NCBI RefSeq assembly: GCF_003203515.1 | Contig: NZ_BGNG01000002.1 | Span: 310,001-374,000 of the forward strand | Reading direction: 5' to 3' | Source of the DNA: Glaciecola sp. KUL10 | Lineage (GTDB): Bacteria > Pseudomonadota > Gammaproteobacteria > Enterobacterales > Alteromonadaceae | DNA length: 64,000 nucleotides | Made by a program: the position numbers and the translations under genes | In this document: positions 55,329 through 64,000 of the stretch, one piece after another | Numbering within the stretch: the first letter of the stretch is position 1 | Layout: every line of letters begins with the position of its first letter | The notes under the pieces: model-generated | Database searches by the model: none | Told to the model about the DNA's origin: nothing | Seen by the model: the letters and a program-made list of their open reading frames with translations, nothing else

Positions 55329-57206
55329 TTGAGCAATAATGGCAGCAAGCACATTGGTAGGTTGATTACACTAGTCCTAGGACTGGCGGCCTTGCTGTTG
55401 TTTGTAACTTATAAGCTGACCCAATTGACAAACGAGCGTTCACTTGCTGAGTTTACCGATGTATTTGTCGACTTAACCGGCGAGCTTACTGTAGATGACA
55501 TTCAATCTGTGCAAAGCAAAAGTTGGTTGAAAGTACCTAGCACAATGAGTTTTGGGATCACTGAGCATCCTCACTGGTTAAAAACTGACATTCCCAATAA
55601 TCAATCCGGAAAGCCACAAATTATAGAGTTTTCTTATTCGCTGACTGACAAGGTTGATATTTGGTTTGTAACAAAGAGAAACGGTACACCCATTGTACTA
55701 GACCAACACTCGGTTGGAGACTCTTTGGCGTATTCACAGCGTCCTGTTGATCACGATAGATGGTTGTTTTCGGTTCCAGAAGCCTCCGAAGACATTACTA
55801 TGATTGCGCGAATTCAATCGACGGGGCCTCTAAAAGGGGAAGTCAACATATGGAGTAAAGAATCCTATATTGCATATGTGTCTGCTCATCGTTTGTTTAT
55901 GGGCATCTTTTTCGGCTATATGTTTGCGATGGCGCTCAGCAATCTATTCTTGTACGTATCGACACGTATTCCGACTTTTTTGGTTTATAGCGGTTACGTT
56001 TTGATGTTTTCCGTTGTTATCGCTAGTTTGCAAGGAATCAGTTTTAGATTTCTCTGGCCCGAAAGCACATGGTTACAAGAGCGCGCAGTTGCCTTGTTTG
56101 CGTATGTTATGCTGGGCTTAGTCGTCCTGTTTTCCCGACAAATACTAGACCTCGACCAGCAACAACCTAAGCTGTCGAAAGTGCTTAGCATTCTGCAGAA
56201 AATATACTTTGTCTTAGCGGTGATGTGTTTAGCCTTACCATATTCAGTTATGATCAAGGTCTTATTAGTAATGATGCTGCTTAGCATTCCTATATTGCTT
56301 TATGTCAGTATTATGATGGCATTTCAAGGAAGTCAGATCGCTCGATTCTTCGCTGCTGCATGGGGAGTACTCCTATTAAGTGGAATTATGACCAGTGCTG
56401 ATAGTTTTCAGTGGCTCAATTTTCCAATTGACGCGAGTTATGTGCTCATGGTCGGTGCAACAATCGAAACCTTATTACTGGCATTAGCCTTGGCAATGAG
56501 CTTCGACAACCAGCGGGAAAAAGCCAACCAGGCCCAACGACAAGTACTTGAAAGTGAAAAAGAGGCGGCGAAAGCTAAAGATGAGTTGCTCAAAATGCAA
56601 CAAGAAGCAAAAGAGCAACTTGAGTATGCTGTTGATGAACGTACCTTAGAGCTCGAAATTGCTTTACGAGAACTGTCTGAGGTTAATAATGAGCTAGAAG
56701 CGCTAAGCGCGATAGATGCATTGACGGGCTTGATGAATCGCCGTGCATTTGAAAAACGTATCTTAGCAGAGTCACGACGAAGTAGAAGGGAGAGAACGCC
56801 TTTGGCCGTGGCCATGCTTGATATTGATCACTTTAAAAAAGTCAACGATACCTATGGGCATCAAGCCGGCGACGAATGTTTACGCATATTTGCTAAATTG
56901 ATGCGGGAAATTATAAAACGGCCCAGTGATGTGCTCTGCCGATACGGCGGTGAAGAGTTTGTGGTGATATTACCTAATACCACACTCGATGCAGCTAAGA
57001 CCCTTATGGAACAACTCAGAATTAAGGTAAGTGAGACAACTATAGAGTTTGAGTCTCAGGAAATTTTAATCACAACAAGTGCAGGTGTAACAGCAAGAGT
57101 AGTAAGTACTGATACAGATCATGAGTTGATGGTTTCATATGCTGATAAGCAACTATATAATGCCAAGGACGGTGGACGTAACAGAGTCGTTGCAGCCAAC
57201 TTTTAG
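55329..57206 (+). CDS. 7TM-DISM diguanylate cyclase
   Basis: A 625-residue membrane protein. Residues 1-25 include a signal/anchor helix; about 35-175 form a periplasmic DISM-type sensor domain (with WFVTKRNGTPI and VPEASEDITMIARIQSTGPL). Seven membrane helices span about 185-395, then a coiled coil (about 398-460) and a GGDEF domain. The active site is RYGGEEFVVILP with GGEEF at 540-544, and the product-inhibition site RPSD is intact at 531-534, five residues upstream. It should make c-di-GMP in response to an outside ligand. The start is a TTG at 55329; no better in-frame ATG is seen. Confidence 0.87.
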   Translation: MSNNGSKHIGRLITLVLGLAALLLFVTYKLTQLTNERSLAEFTDVFVDLTGELTVDDIQSVQSKSWLKVPSTMSFGITEHPHWLKTDIPNNQSGKPQIIEFSYSLTDKVDIWFVTKRNGTPIVLDQHSVGDSLAYSQRPVDHDRWLFSVPEASEDITMIARIQSTGPLKGEVNIWSKESYIAYVSAHRLFMGIFFGYMFAMALSNLFLYVSTRIPTFLVYSGYVLMFSVVIASLQGISFRFLWPESTWLQERAVALFAYVMLGLVVLFSRQILDLDQQQPKLSKVLSILQKIYFVLAVMCLALPYSVMIKVLLVMMLLSIPILLYVSIMMAFQGSQIARFFAAAWGVLLLSGIMTSADSFQWLNFPIDASYVLMVGATIETLLLALALAMSFDNQREKANQAQRQVLESEKEAAKAKDELLKMQQEAKEQLEYAVDERTLELEIALRELSEVNNELEALSAIDALTGLMNRRAFEKRILAESRRSRRERTPLAVAMLDIDHFKKVNDTYGHQAGDECLRIFAKLMREIIKRPSDVLCRYGGEEFVVILPNTTLDAAKTLMEQLRIKVSETTIEFESQEILITTSAGVTARVVSTDTDHELMVSYADKQLYNAKDGGRNRVVAANF

Positions 57207-58244
<1,038 letters not shown>

Positions 58245-58269
58245 TCTGCTAACCTAGGGAGTGATTCAC

Positions 58270-59118
58270 CTATATACTCACCTGTATATTATCTATCAAC
58301 CGAGTCTTACCTAAAAAGCCCGCGGCCAAGATAACTAATACAGTATCTTCGTGGCTCGGTTGTAATAATGATACTGAGGAGCGGATATCTATATAATCAG
58401 GTTTGATACCACTTTTTGCTAACTCAGTTTTATAGGCGGCACATAGTACACTAAAGTCTCGTCTGCCTGATTGGATATCAGATTTCATCGCTTGAATTGT
58501 CTTATATAAGGCTGGCGCGATTGCCCGTTGCTCAGTGTTTAGGTAATTGTTTCGCGAACTCATTGCCAGCCCATCACTTTCGCGTTCGGTGGGTACACCA
58601 TGAATACTTAAATTCATCGATAAATCGGTAACCATGGCTTTAATAACTTGTAATTGTTGGAAGTCTTTTTCACCAAAAAATGCGTTGTTGGGCTGTACCA
58701 TATTGAACAGCTTACATACGATCGTCGCTACACCTCTAAAATGTCCTGGCCGACTTGCTCCACAAATCATATATGACAATCCAGGAACCTCAACAAAGGT
58801 TTGTTGCTCCAAGCCACGGCTATAAATATCTTCAGCTTTAGGCATAAATAACAAGTTAACACCCAGCTCATTAAGTGCATTCTTATCGTCTTCGATGGTA
58901 CGTGGGTAGGCATCTAAGTCTTCTTCTGCGCCAAACTGCAATGGGTTAACGAAGATTGAAACCACCACGATATCCGCATGCTTCTTGGCTTCTTTGACCA
59001 ATTTTAAATGGCCTTGGTGAAGGTTGCCCATCGTTGGGACGAATGCGATACTTTTGTTTTCAACTTTCCATTGCCTGCGTATTTCGCGCAACTGGGTGAT
59101 ATCACTAACGGTTTGCAT
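58270..59118 (-). CDS. panC: Pantothenate synthetase
   Basis: ATP-dependent joining of pantoate and beta-alanine. The ATG at 59118 gives [17 protein letters not shown] (282 residues); a GTG six bases earlier adds two. Present are [15 protein letters not shown] with the HxGH site, [42 protein letters not shown] and the SSRNNYL loop. Last gene of the dksA-panC cluster. Confidence 0.95.
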   Translation of the reverse strand: MQTVSDITQLREIRRQWKVENKSIAFVPTMGNLHQGHLKLVKEAKKHADIVVVSIFVNPLQFGAEEDLDAYPRTIEDDKNALNELGVNLLFMPKAEDIYSRGLEQQTFVEVPGLSYMICGASRPGHFRGVATIVCKLFNMVQPNNAFFGEKDFQQLQVIKAMVTDLSMNLSIHGVPTERESDGLAMSSRNNYLNTEQRAIAPALYKTIQAMKSDIQSGRRDFSVLCAAYKTELAKSGIKPDYIDIRSSVSLLQPSHEDTVLVILAAGFLGKTRLIDNIQVSI

Positions 59119-59199
59119 AGCCACAGTTCTCTTATTTTCTAGTCAGATGTTAACGCTACGTTAACTATATTCGGATCAATACTTCACACAAATATTTGA

Positions 59200-59994
59200 T
59201 TACTTGAACGAATGAGCTTCACTCGGAAATAGACCAGATTGCACCTCGTCAATATACAACGAAACTGCTTTACGTATATCGCCCGTTTGCTCAAGGTAGT
59301 TTTTCGAAAACTTAGGCATGTAGTTAGCACTGATCCCAAGCATATCGTGCATGACTAGAATTTGACCGTCTGTCCCCGCTCCAGCACCGATGCCTATAAC
59401 TGGAATGGTCAGACTTTGTGAAATAGTTTCCGCAATTTCAACAGGTACACATTCTAGCACCAATAGTTGAATACCCGCTTGTTCGAGTGCTTTTGCGTCG
59501 TTAAGTAGTCTTGTAGCTTGCTCCTCAGAACGGCCCTGAACTTTGAATCCACCGAAGACATGAACAGACTGCGGTGTTAGGCCAAGATGACCACATACGG
59601 GCACTCCGCGCTCAACCAAGCCTTGGATGGTATCGAGCAGCCACTTTCCACCTTCCATCTTTACCATAGTGGCACCCGCAGCCATCAATTGAGCGGCGTT
59701 TTCATAGGTTTGAAGAGGGCTAGCATAAGACATAAATGGCATATCGGCGATTATCATACAGCGTGATGCACCCTTGCTAACACTGCGCGTGTGATAAGCA
59801 ATTTCGTCAACAGTGACGGTCGTGGTATCGTCATCTCCTTTGAGAACCATACCTAAGCTGTCACCAATTAAAATTACATCCACACCTTGTTCATCGAATA
59901 ACTTTGCAAAACTGGCGTCATAAGCTGTAATCGCAACAATTTTTTCAGACTCTGCTTTCATTTTTAGTAAGGTTGAAGTCGATACTTTTTTCAC
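59200..59994 (-). CDS. panB: 3-methyl-2-oxobutanoate hydroxymethyltransferase
   Basis: First step of pantothenate synthesis: transfers a hydroxymethyl group from methylenetetrahydrofolate to 2-oxoisovalerate. The 264 residues carry [39 protein letters not shown], and [20 protein letters not shown], all family signatures. A gap of about 80 bases separates it from panC. It follows folK by 10 bases. Confidence 0.96.
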   Translation of the reverse strand: MKKVSTSTLLKMKAESEKIVAITAYDASFAKLFDEQGVDVILIGDSLGMVLKGDDDTTTVTVDEIAYHTRSVSKGASRCMIIADMPFMSYASPLQTYENAAQLMAAGATMVKMEGGKWLLDTIQGLVERGVPVCGHLGLTPQSVHVFGGFKVQGRSEEQATRLLNDAKALEQAGIQLLVLECVPVEIAETISQSLTIPVIGIGAGAGTDGQILVMHDMLGISANYMPKFSKNYLEQTGDIRKAVSLYIDEVQSGLFPSEAHSFK

Positions 59995-60004
59995 TTTGTC
60001 TTCC

Positions 60005-60523
60005 TCAATTATTAATTTCGCGATAGTTGCGATGTGTAGATAGACGACGCAGTCCTACCAGGCTGCACTCTGCAACCCAGGCAGACAATGGTCGATCGTC
60101 GGGCATGATTAAGTCTGGTTCAATTTCAAAAAGCGGCACCAATACAAATTCGCGGGTTGCCATACCATAATGAGGTATAACGAGGCGTTCAGTATCAATA
60201 TGTTGCTTGTCGTACAACAATATATCTAAATCAAGTGTGCGAGGGCCCCACCTTTCTGCTTTTCTTTCTCGCCCATGTTCCAACTCAATCGCTTGTGTGA
60301 CATCGAGCAATTCAATGGGGGGGAGGTTGGTAGAAATTTTACATACTGAATTGGTATAGTCCGGCTGATTTTTAGGTCCCATTGGCGCACTGCTATATAA
60401 ATGCGCGCTAGCAAGAAGCTTTATGCTGTCATGATCGTCCAAGCTTTGAAGTGCTCTTTGAATTTGGCTGCTTGGGTCTTTGATATTACTGCCTAAGCCA
60501 ATATATACAGTACTAAAAGGCAT
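60005..60523 (-). CDS. folK: 6-hydroxymethyl-7,8-dihydropterin pyrophosphokinase
   Basis: Transfers pyrophosphate from ATP to the pterin in folate synthesis. The 172-residue chain has [12 protein letters not shown] at the start, the catalytic segment [14 protein letters not shown] near residue 90, and [18 protein letters not shown], all diagnostic. It overlaps the pcnB stop by one base, implying coupling. Confidence 0.95.
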   Translation of the reverse strand: MPFSTVYIGLGSNIKDPSSQIQRALQSLDDHDSIKLLASAHLYSSAPMGPKNQPDYTNSVCKISTNLPPIELLDVTQAIELEHGRERKAERWGPRTLDLDILLYDKQHIDTERLVIPHYGMATREFVLVPLFEIEPDLIMPDDRPLSAWVAECSLVGLRRLSTHRNYREINN

Positions 60524-61953
60524 TAATTAGCTTTCTTTTTCTTGGGCCTGCGCTTTTTTGCGCCGATAGGCCTACCATTGCTACCGCCCCTTAGTGCAGC
60601 GATCATGACTTTTTGCTGCTCGGGTTGCACTTGTTGGAATTCGTGCCACCACTGGCTTAATTCTAACAGGTCGCCACCTTCGATCTGTCCCCTGATTTCC
60701 AGAAAATCAAATGCAGCCCTGAAGCGGCTATGCCCTAAAAGTACATAAGGGCGACGGCCAAAGCGTCTAGTTAAACGCTTTTGCAAATGCCAAATCTCTT
60801 TGATGGGAATACTGAAGCGTTTGGGTATCATGATACGCTGAACTTGGCGATGCATTACTTCGCCAACTGCAATCGTGAATGCATCGTATTCACTGATGCC
60901 AGACTCATACATTATTTGTTGAGTGCGCTCTTCAACGGGGTACCACAAAAACGCTGCAAAAATAAATGCAGGAGTGACTCTTAGATCGTTATTGATTCGA
61001 TTGTCAGTATTTACTAAGACTTTTTCGATTAACTTTCTCTCACGACAACTATCATCTACTAATAAGTGACTCAGTTGAGGGAATAGCAGATTAAACAAAC
61101 CCAGTTCGTGAAGTAGTTTGAATGCATGCAAACCAAAACCTGATAAAAGTAACTTTAGGGCTTCTTCAAACAAGCGAGCAGGTGGAATATTTGCAAGCAG
61201 GTGTGCACATTCCTTAATGTCTTTCTGCATCTCTTCGGGGATTTGCATATCAAGTTTTGCGCTAAAACGAACAGCACGAAGCATGCGCACGGGGTCTTCT
61301 CTGAAGCGCGTTTGGTTATCGCCAATCATTTCAATGCGTTTTTCGGCAATCGCTTGATGTCCATTCGCAAAATCGATAATGGATTGGTCTTTAGCACTGA
61401 AATACATGGCATTAAAGGTGAAATCGCGTCTTTCTGCGTCTTCGTCGATACTGCCAAACACATTATCGCGAACCAGTTGGCCATGGGTATCTGTTTTTGA
61501 TTTGATACCATCAAAGCGTTCACGGCGGTCTACTTTCTTATCTCTTTGACTAATAGCAGCAGCTTTTTCGACGGGTTTGCTTGATTTGTCATCATTGTCT
61601 TTACCGGTTTCACCTTCATGATGACCACGAAAAGTCGCTACTTCAATAATATCTCTGCCAAATACTATATGGGCTAAGCGAAACCTTCGACCAATTAATC
61701 TGCAATTCTTAAAGCAAGCTTTTATTTGTTCAGGTGTCGCATTAGTTGCGATATCAAAGTCTTTTGGTGTTTTGCCCATCAGGCGGTCTCTTATACACCC
61801 TCCCACAAGATAAGCATCGTAGCCTTTTGAGTTTAGGCGTCGCAAAACTGACAGCGCATTATCGCTAATGTCATCAAATGTCATTGGGTGTTTGCCCGCA
61901 GGGATCACTTTGGCTTGTAAACTTCGTTGTTTAGGACTTACTAACTCTGACAT
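60523..61953 (-). CDS. pcnB: Poly(A) polymerase I
   Basis: Adds short A tails to RNA 3' ends to promote decay and control plasmid copy number in E. coli. The 476 residues have the nucleotidyltransferase site VGGCIRDRLMGKTPKDFDIA at about 50-69, the RRDFTFNAMYFS motif near 175, DPVRMLRAVRFSAKL near 222, and a lysine/arginine-rich tail (GAKKRRPKKKKAN). A charged insertion near 125-150 (GETGKDNDDKSSK onward) is longer than I expect for the family. Confidence 0.93.
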   Translation of the reverse strand: MSELVSPKQRSLQAKVIPAGKHPMTFDDISDNALSVLRRLNSKGYDAYLVGGCIRDRLMGKTPKDFDIATNATPEQIKACFKNCRLIGRRFRLAHIVFGRDIIEVATFRGHHEGETGKDNDDKSSKPVEKAAAISQRDKKVDRRERFDGIKSKTDTHGQLVRDNVFGSIDEDAERRDFTFNAMYFSAKDQSIIDFANGHQAIAEKRIEMIGDNQTRFREDPVRMLRAVRFSAKLDMQIPEEMQKDIKECAHLLANIPPARLFEEALKLLLSGFGLHAFKLLHELGLFNLLFPQLSHLLVDDSCRERKLIEKVLVNTDNRINNDLRVTPAFIFAAFLWYPVEERTQQIMYESGISEYDAFTIAVGEVMHRQVQRIMIPKRFSIPIKEIWHLQKRLTRRFGRRPYVLLGHSRFRAAFDFLEIRGQIEGGDLLELSQWWHEFQQVQPEQQKVMIAALRGGSNGRPIGAKKRRPKKKKAN

Positions 61954-61989
61954 CCAAGATTTACCTTGATGGTTGTATTTTGTTATCGC

Positions 61990-62928
61990 TCAATTTGCTA
62001 ATGACTCGCTGATAAAATCGGAGTATACGTCATTTGCACCAGAAATTATAAATTCTCTTTCTTTTGCTACTAAATTAATCCGCCACTGGTCAATTGCAAA
62101 GCATAAAAGTGTTTCGATCTTTTCAAACGCTTTTAGTTGTTCATGAGAAAAGCCCAAGTAAATAAGCGCGGATACAAGATTATTCAATGCTTTTTTAGGG
62201 TCAATCTCTTTTGCATGATTTTGTTTACTTAACTTAAAGCCTGGTTTAGTTGAAGCAACCGGTATGTGCGCGTACTGTAATAATGGCGCGTCGAAAATAC
62301 GGTGAAGATACATTTGTAAAGTGGTGGTTTCCAGTAAGTCGGCCCCGCGAACGACATGCGAAATTCCTTGATAAATATCATCGAGTACGACGACTAGATT
62401 GTACGCGAAACAGTGATCTGTGCGTTTGAGGATAATATCCTCAATATTCATACTATTTTCAATGTAACAAGGGCCAAGAATACGGTCGACAAAGTGTTCA
62501 TATGTATTTTTGTTATTCAAGCGTAGTGCTCGACCTTGGGTGAAACTTAAATTGCGGGCGCTACAATAGCCATCGTAATGTGGTGAGCGGCTTTTGATTT
62601 GTTTGCGGGAACAGTCGCATGCGTATATTAGGTTGCGTTTGCTGAGTTGCTCTAGTGCGTTTTCATAACGATCGAGCTCTAGAGATTGAGTCAAAATGAC
62701 TTCGTCACTGAGCAAACCATGGCTCGCCAAACTGTCGATAATAACGGAATGCAACTCTGGGCGGCAACGTTGGGTGTCAATGTCTTCTATACGAATTAAC
62801 CATTTACCATGATTGGCTTTTGCATCAAGGTAGGAAGCCACTGCGCAGACGAGTGAACCGAAATGCAACAAGCCCGATGGTGAAGGCGCAAATCGCCCCT
62901 TATATTCAGTATTTGGTGGGATAGCCAT
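61990..62928 (-). CDS. gluQ: Glutamyl-queuosine tRNA(Asp) synthetase
   Basis: Attaches glutamate to the queuosine base at position 34 of tRNA(Asp). The 312-residue protein is a truncated glutamyl-tRNA synthetase core: FAPSPSGLLHFGSLVCAVAS carries the HIGH-like HFGS, the zinc site is YACDCSRKQIK with DGYCSARN, and the KMSKS-like site is KLSKQNHAKEI. No anticodon-binding domain is present, as expected. It lies directly downstream of dksA. Confidence 0.93.
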   Translation of the reverse strand: MAIPPNTEYKGRFAPSPSGLLHFGSLVCAVASYLDAKANHGKWLIRIEDIDTQRCRPELHSVIIDSLASHGLLSDEVILTQSLELDRYENALEQLSKRNLIYACDCSRKQIKSRSPHYDGYCSARNLSFTQGRALRLNNKNTYEHFVDRILGPCYIENSMNIEDIILKRTDHCFAYNLVVVLDDIYQGISHVVRGADLLETTTLQMYLHRIFDAPLLQYAHIPVASTKPGFKLSKQNHAKEIDPKKALNNLVSALIYLGFSHEQLKAFEKIETLLCFAIDQWRINLVAKEREFIISGANDVYSDFISESLAN

Positions 62929-62954
62929 TTTAAAATGTGCTTATTGCGAATAAA

Positions 62955-62988
62955 AAAGCCACTGCATTCTTATCGAAAAAGTGGCTTT
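62955..62988 (-). terminator. Terminator hairpin after dksA
   Basis: On the minus strand AAAGCCACT (62988-62980) pairs with AGTGGCTTT (62963-62955) over a 16-base loop, and the last arm merges into a run of Ts. It lies between the dksA stop and gluQ, so gluQ may be expressed by read-through or from its own promoter. Confidence 0.7.
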
Positions 62989-63013
62989 CTGAGAAGTTAG
63001 CATTATAAAAGGA

Positions 63014-63460
63014 TTAACCTTGAAGCTGCTTCTCTTTTATTTCCGCCATCGTTTTACAATCGATACACATATCTGCCGTTGGTCTAGCTTCAAGGCGACG
63101 TATACCGATTTCGATGCCACAAGAATCGCAAAAACCAAAGTCGTCTTCTTCAATACGCTTTAGTGTTTTTTCAATTTTTTTGATTAGCTTACGCTCTCTA
63201 TCTCGTGCTCTAAGCTCTAAACTGAATTCTTCTTCTTGAGCAGCTCTGTCAACTGGATCAGGGAAGTTAGCAGCTTCATCTTGCATGTGGTGCACTGTGC
63301 GATCTACTTCTTGGCGAAGTTGATTGCGCCAAGCTTTTAAAATAAGTCTAAAATGGTCTACTTGAGGCTCGCCCATATACTCTTCATCAGCTTTTTCCTG
63401 ATAAGGTTGGACCCCTGCTAGAGCTAATAGCCCTAATTGTTTTGTTTTACTCTCTGGCAT
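63014..63460 (-). CDS. dksA: RNA polymerase-binding transcription factor DksA
   Basis: Binds the RNA polymerase secondary channel and, with ppGpp, mediates the stringent response. From the ATG at 63460 (AGGAG eight bases upstream) it has 148 residues, close to E. coli DksA. The coiled-coil tip [14 protein letters not shown] carries the key acidic residues, and the C4 zinc finger is [13 protein letters not shown] then ADMCIDC. A longer frame to 63514 is not supported. Confidence 0.97.
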   Translation of the reverse strand: MPESKTKQLGLLALAGVQPYQEKADEEYMGEPQVDHFRLILKAWRNQLRQEVDRTVHHMQDEAANFPDPVDRAAQEEEFSLELRARDRERKLIKKIEKTLKRIEEDDFGFCDSCGIEIGIRRLEARPTADMCIDCKTMAEIKEKQLQG

Positions 63461-63839
63461 TTGCCATTCTCCTAAACATCGACTCTTGGCGCTTTGCATC
63501 CAAGCTTTCGGCAAAGTTCACACAAGCCTCATTTGTTTTAGCGCATCATCTTGTACCGCTAAAAATCGAAAGCACTTACGTTACAGCGGGGTAATATGGT
63601 GCTTTTTACGTAAAAATCAATCTTTTTTTGTGAATTATTTTTCAGTCACTGTTTTTTATTCATCTAGATAAACATGAATCTAGCGAAAGCGCACTAAAAA
63701 AAACTATACTAGATCGGGTAGTTCATAGATTTTGCTGAGTTTTTCCGCGCATGCACAGTCGTTTTAAGCGTGAATCCTAGCGGAGTCAATGGAATTTAGT
63801 TGCCAATAATAGTGGCAACGTATAATTAACGGAGATGTC
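63461..63839. promoter_or_regulatory. Divergent intergenic region between dksA and the pepB-like gene
   Basis: These 379 bases should hold promoters for dksA (leftward) and the aminopeptidase gene (rightward). They are AT-rich and I see no gene or RNA with confidence. One hairpin, GTTGCCA (63799-63805) with TGGCAAC (63813-63819), lies 20 bases before the rightward start and is part of that leader. A clear ribosome binding site GGAG is at 63831-63834. Confidence 0.4.
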
Positions 63840-64000
63840 ATGAGTTATTTTGAAGTAACACTTGCCAACAAACCGGCTTTAGCCCCCTATTCAGACTCGG
63901 CTATTGTTTCGGTAATTGGCAATGGCGCAATGATCCATTTACAAAATGAAGACTGTCAGACTAGAGGCATTCAAAAGGCAGCTCGAAAAATCGCCTCTCT
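63840..64000 (+). CDS. pepB: PepB-like leucyl aminopeptidase, N-terminal part (cut by window edge)
   Basis: An open frame of 53 codons from the ATG at 63840 to the window end, preceded by GGAG. The start MSYFEVTLANKPALAPYSDS and the later segment GIQKAARKIAS resemble the N-terminal domain of E. coli PepB (LIQRAARKI at the same position), an M17-family cytosolic aminopeptidase. The catalytic domain is beyond the edge, so the assignment rests on this short N-terminal match only. Confidence 0.6.
   Translation, partial: MSYFEVTLANKPALAPYSDSAIVSVIGNGAMIHLQNEDCQTRGIQKAARKIAS

Noticed and set aside
61201-61500. Open frame of 99 codons antisense to pcnB
   Set aside because: Inside the conserved catalytic region of pcnB, no start signal and no family.

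Overview
The window reads as chromosomal core sequence from a moderately AT-rich, motile marine-type gammaproteobacterium, most likely in or near the Alteromonadales. This rests on gene content and order: a single argCBFGH-argA cluster with ARG boxes, yibN-grxC-secB-gpsA, gpmM-envC, tatABCD next to a diguanylate cyclase and hemB, and dksA-gluQ-pcnB-folK-panB-panC. The genus assignment is inference. I see no rRNA, tRNA, CRISPR array, insertion sequence, prophage or defence island.

Layout. 1-5.2 kb: the 5' end of pilM, penicillin-binding protein 1A, malic enzyme and a small membrane protein. 5.2-12.3 kb: all arginine biosynthesis genes on the minus strand, behind a promoter with two ARG boxes and a terminator-like hairpin in the argC leader. 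12.4-19.1 kb: mgsA, a multi-pass chemoreceptor, a thioredoxin-fold protein and a pqi lipid-transport operon whose PqiA is split into two genes. 19.1-25.9 kb: two bacterial PH-domain membrane proteins, a Cpx-like envelope stress module (cpxP-like gene divergent from cpxR-cpxA, with a CpxR box between), a lysophospholipase and trmL. 25.9-31.9 kb: acyltransferase, gpsA, secB, grxC, a rhodanese, gpmM and envC. 31.9-38.4 kb: a truncated chemoreceptor behind a FliA-type promoter, two transporters (one a divergent Nramp), a membrane hydrolase, a UPF0149 protein, a VOC protein and a WYL regulator. 38.5-45.3 kb: one gene for a 2262-residue secreted multidomain protein. 45.5-55.3 kb: a Cache-type chemoreceptor, an MBL-fold hydrolase, HemJ, a ClC-family protein, a DUF6776-like protein, erpA, a predicted outer-membrane protein and tatABCD. 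55.3-64 kb: a 7TM diguanylate cyclase, hemB, the dksA-to-panC cluster, and the start of a pepB-like aminopeptidase.

How the parts work together. Several blocks serve the envelope: PBP1A, EnvC, Pqi, Cpx, Tat, PlsC-like and PldB-like proteins. Others make up a sensory and motility layer: three chemoreceptor genes, two with FliA-like promoters, plus a c-di-GMP synthase. The rest is biosynthesis (arginine, pantothenate, haem, folate, Fe-S). The observations most worth checking are the argC leader hairpin, the perfect 16-bp hairpin over the envC start, the promoter-equipped headless chemoreceptor, the giant protein with a cysteine pair in most of its FN3-like repeats, the Nramp and ClC proteins lacking canonical ion-binding residues, and an orphan plus-strand terminator near 21.3 kb. 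I did not find a clearly new multi-gene system; the novelty is in single genes and regulatory sites.
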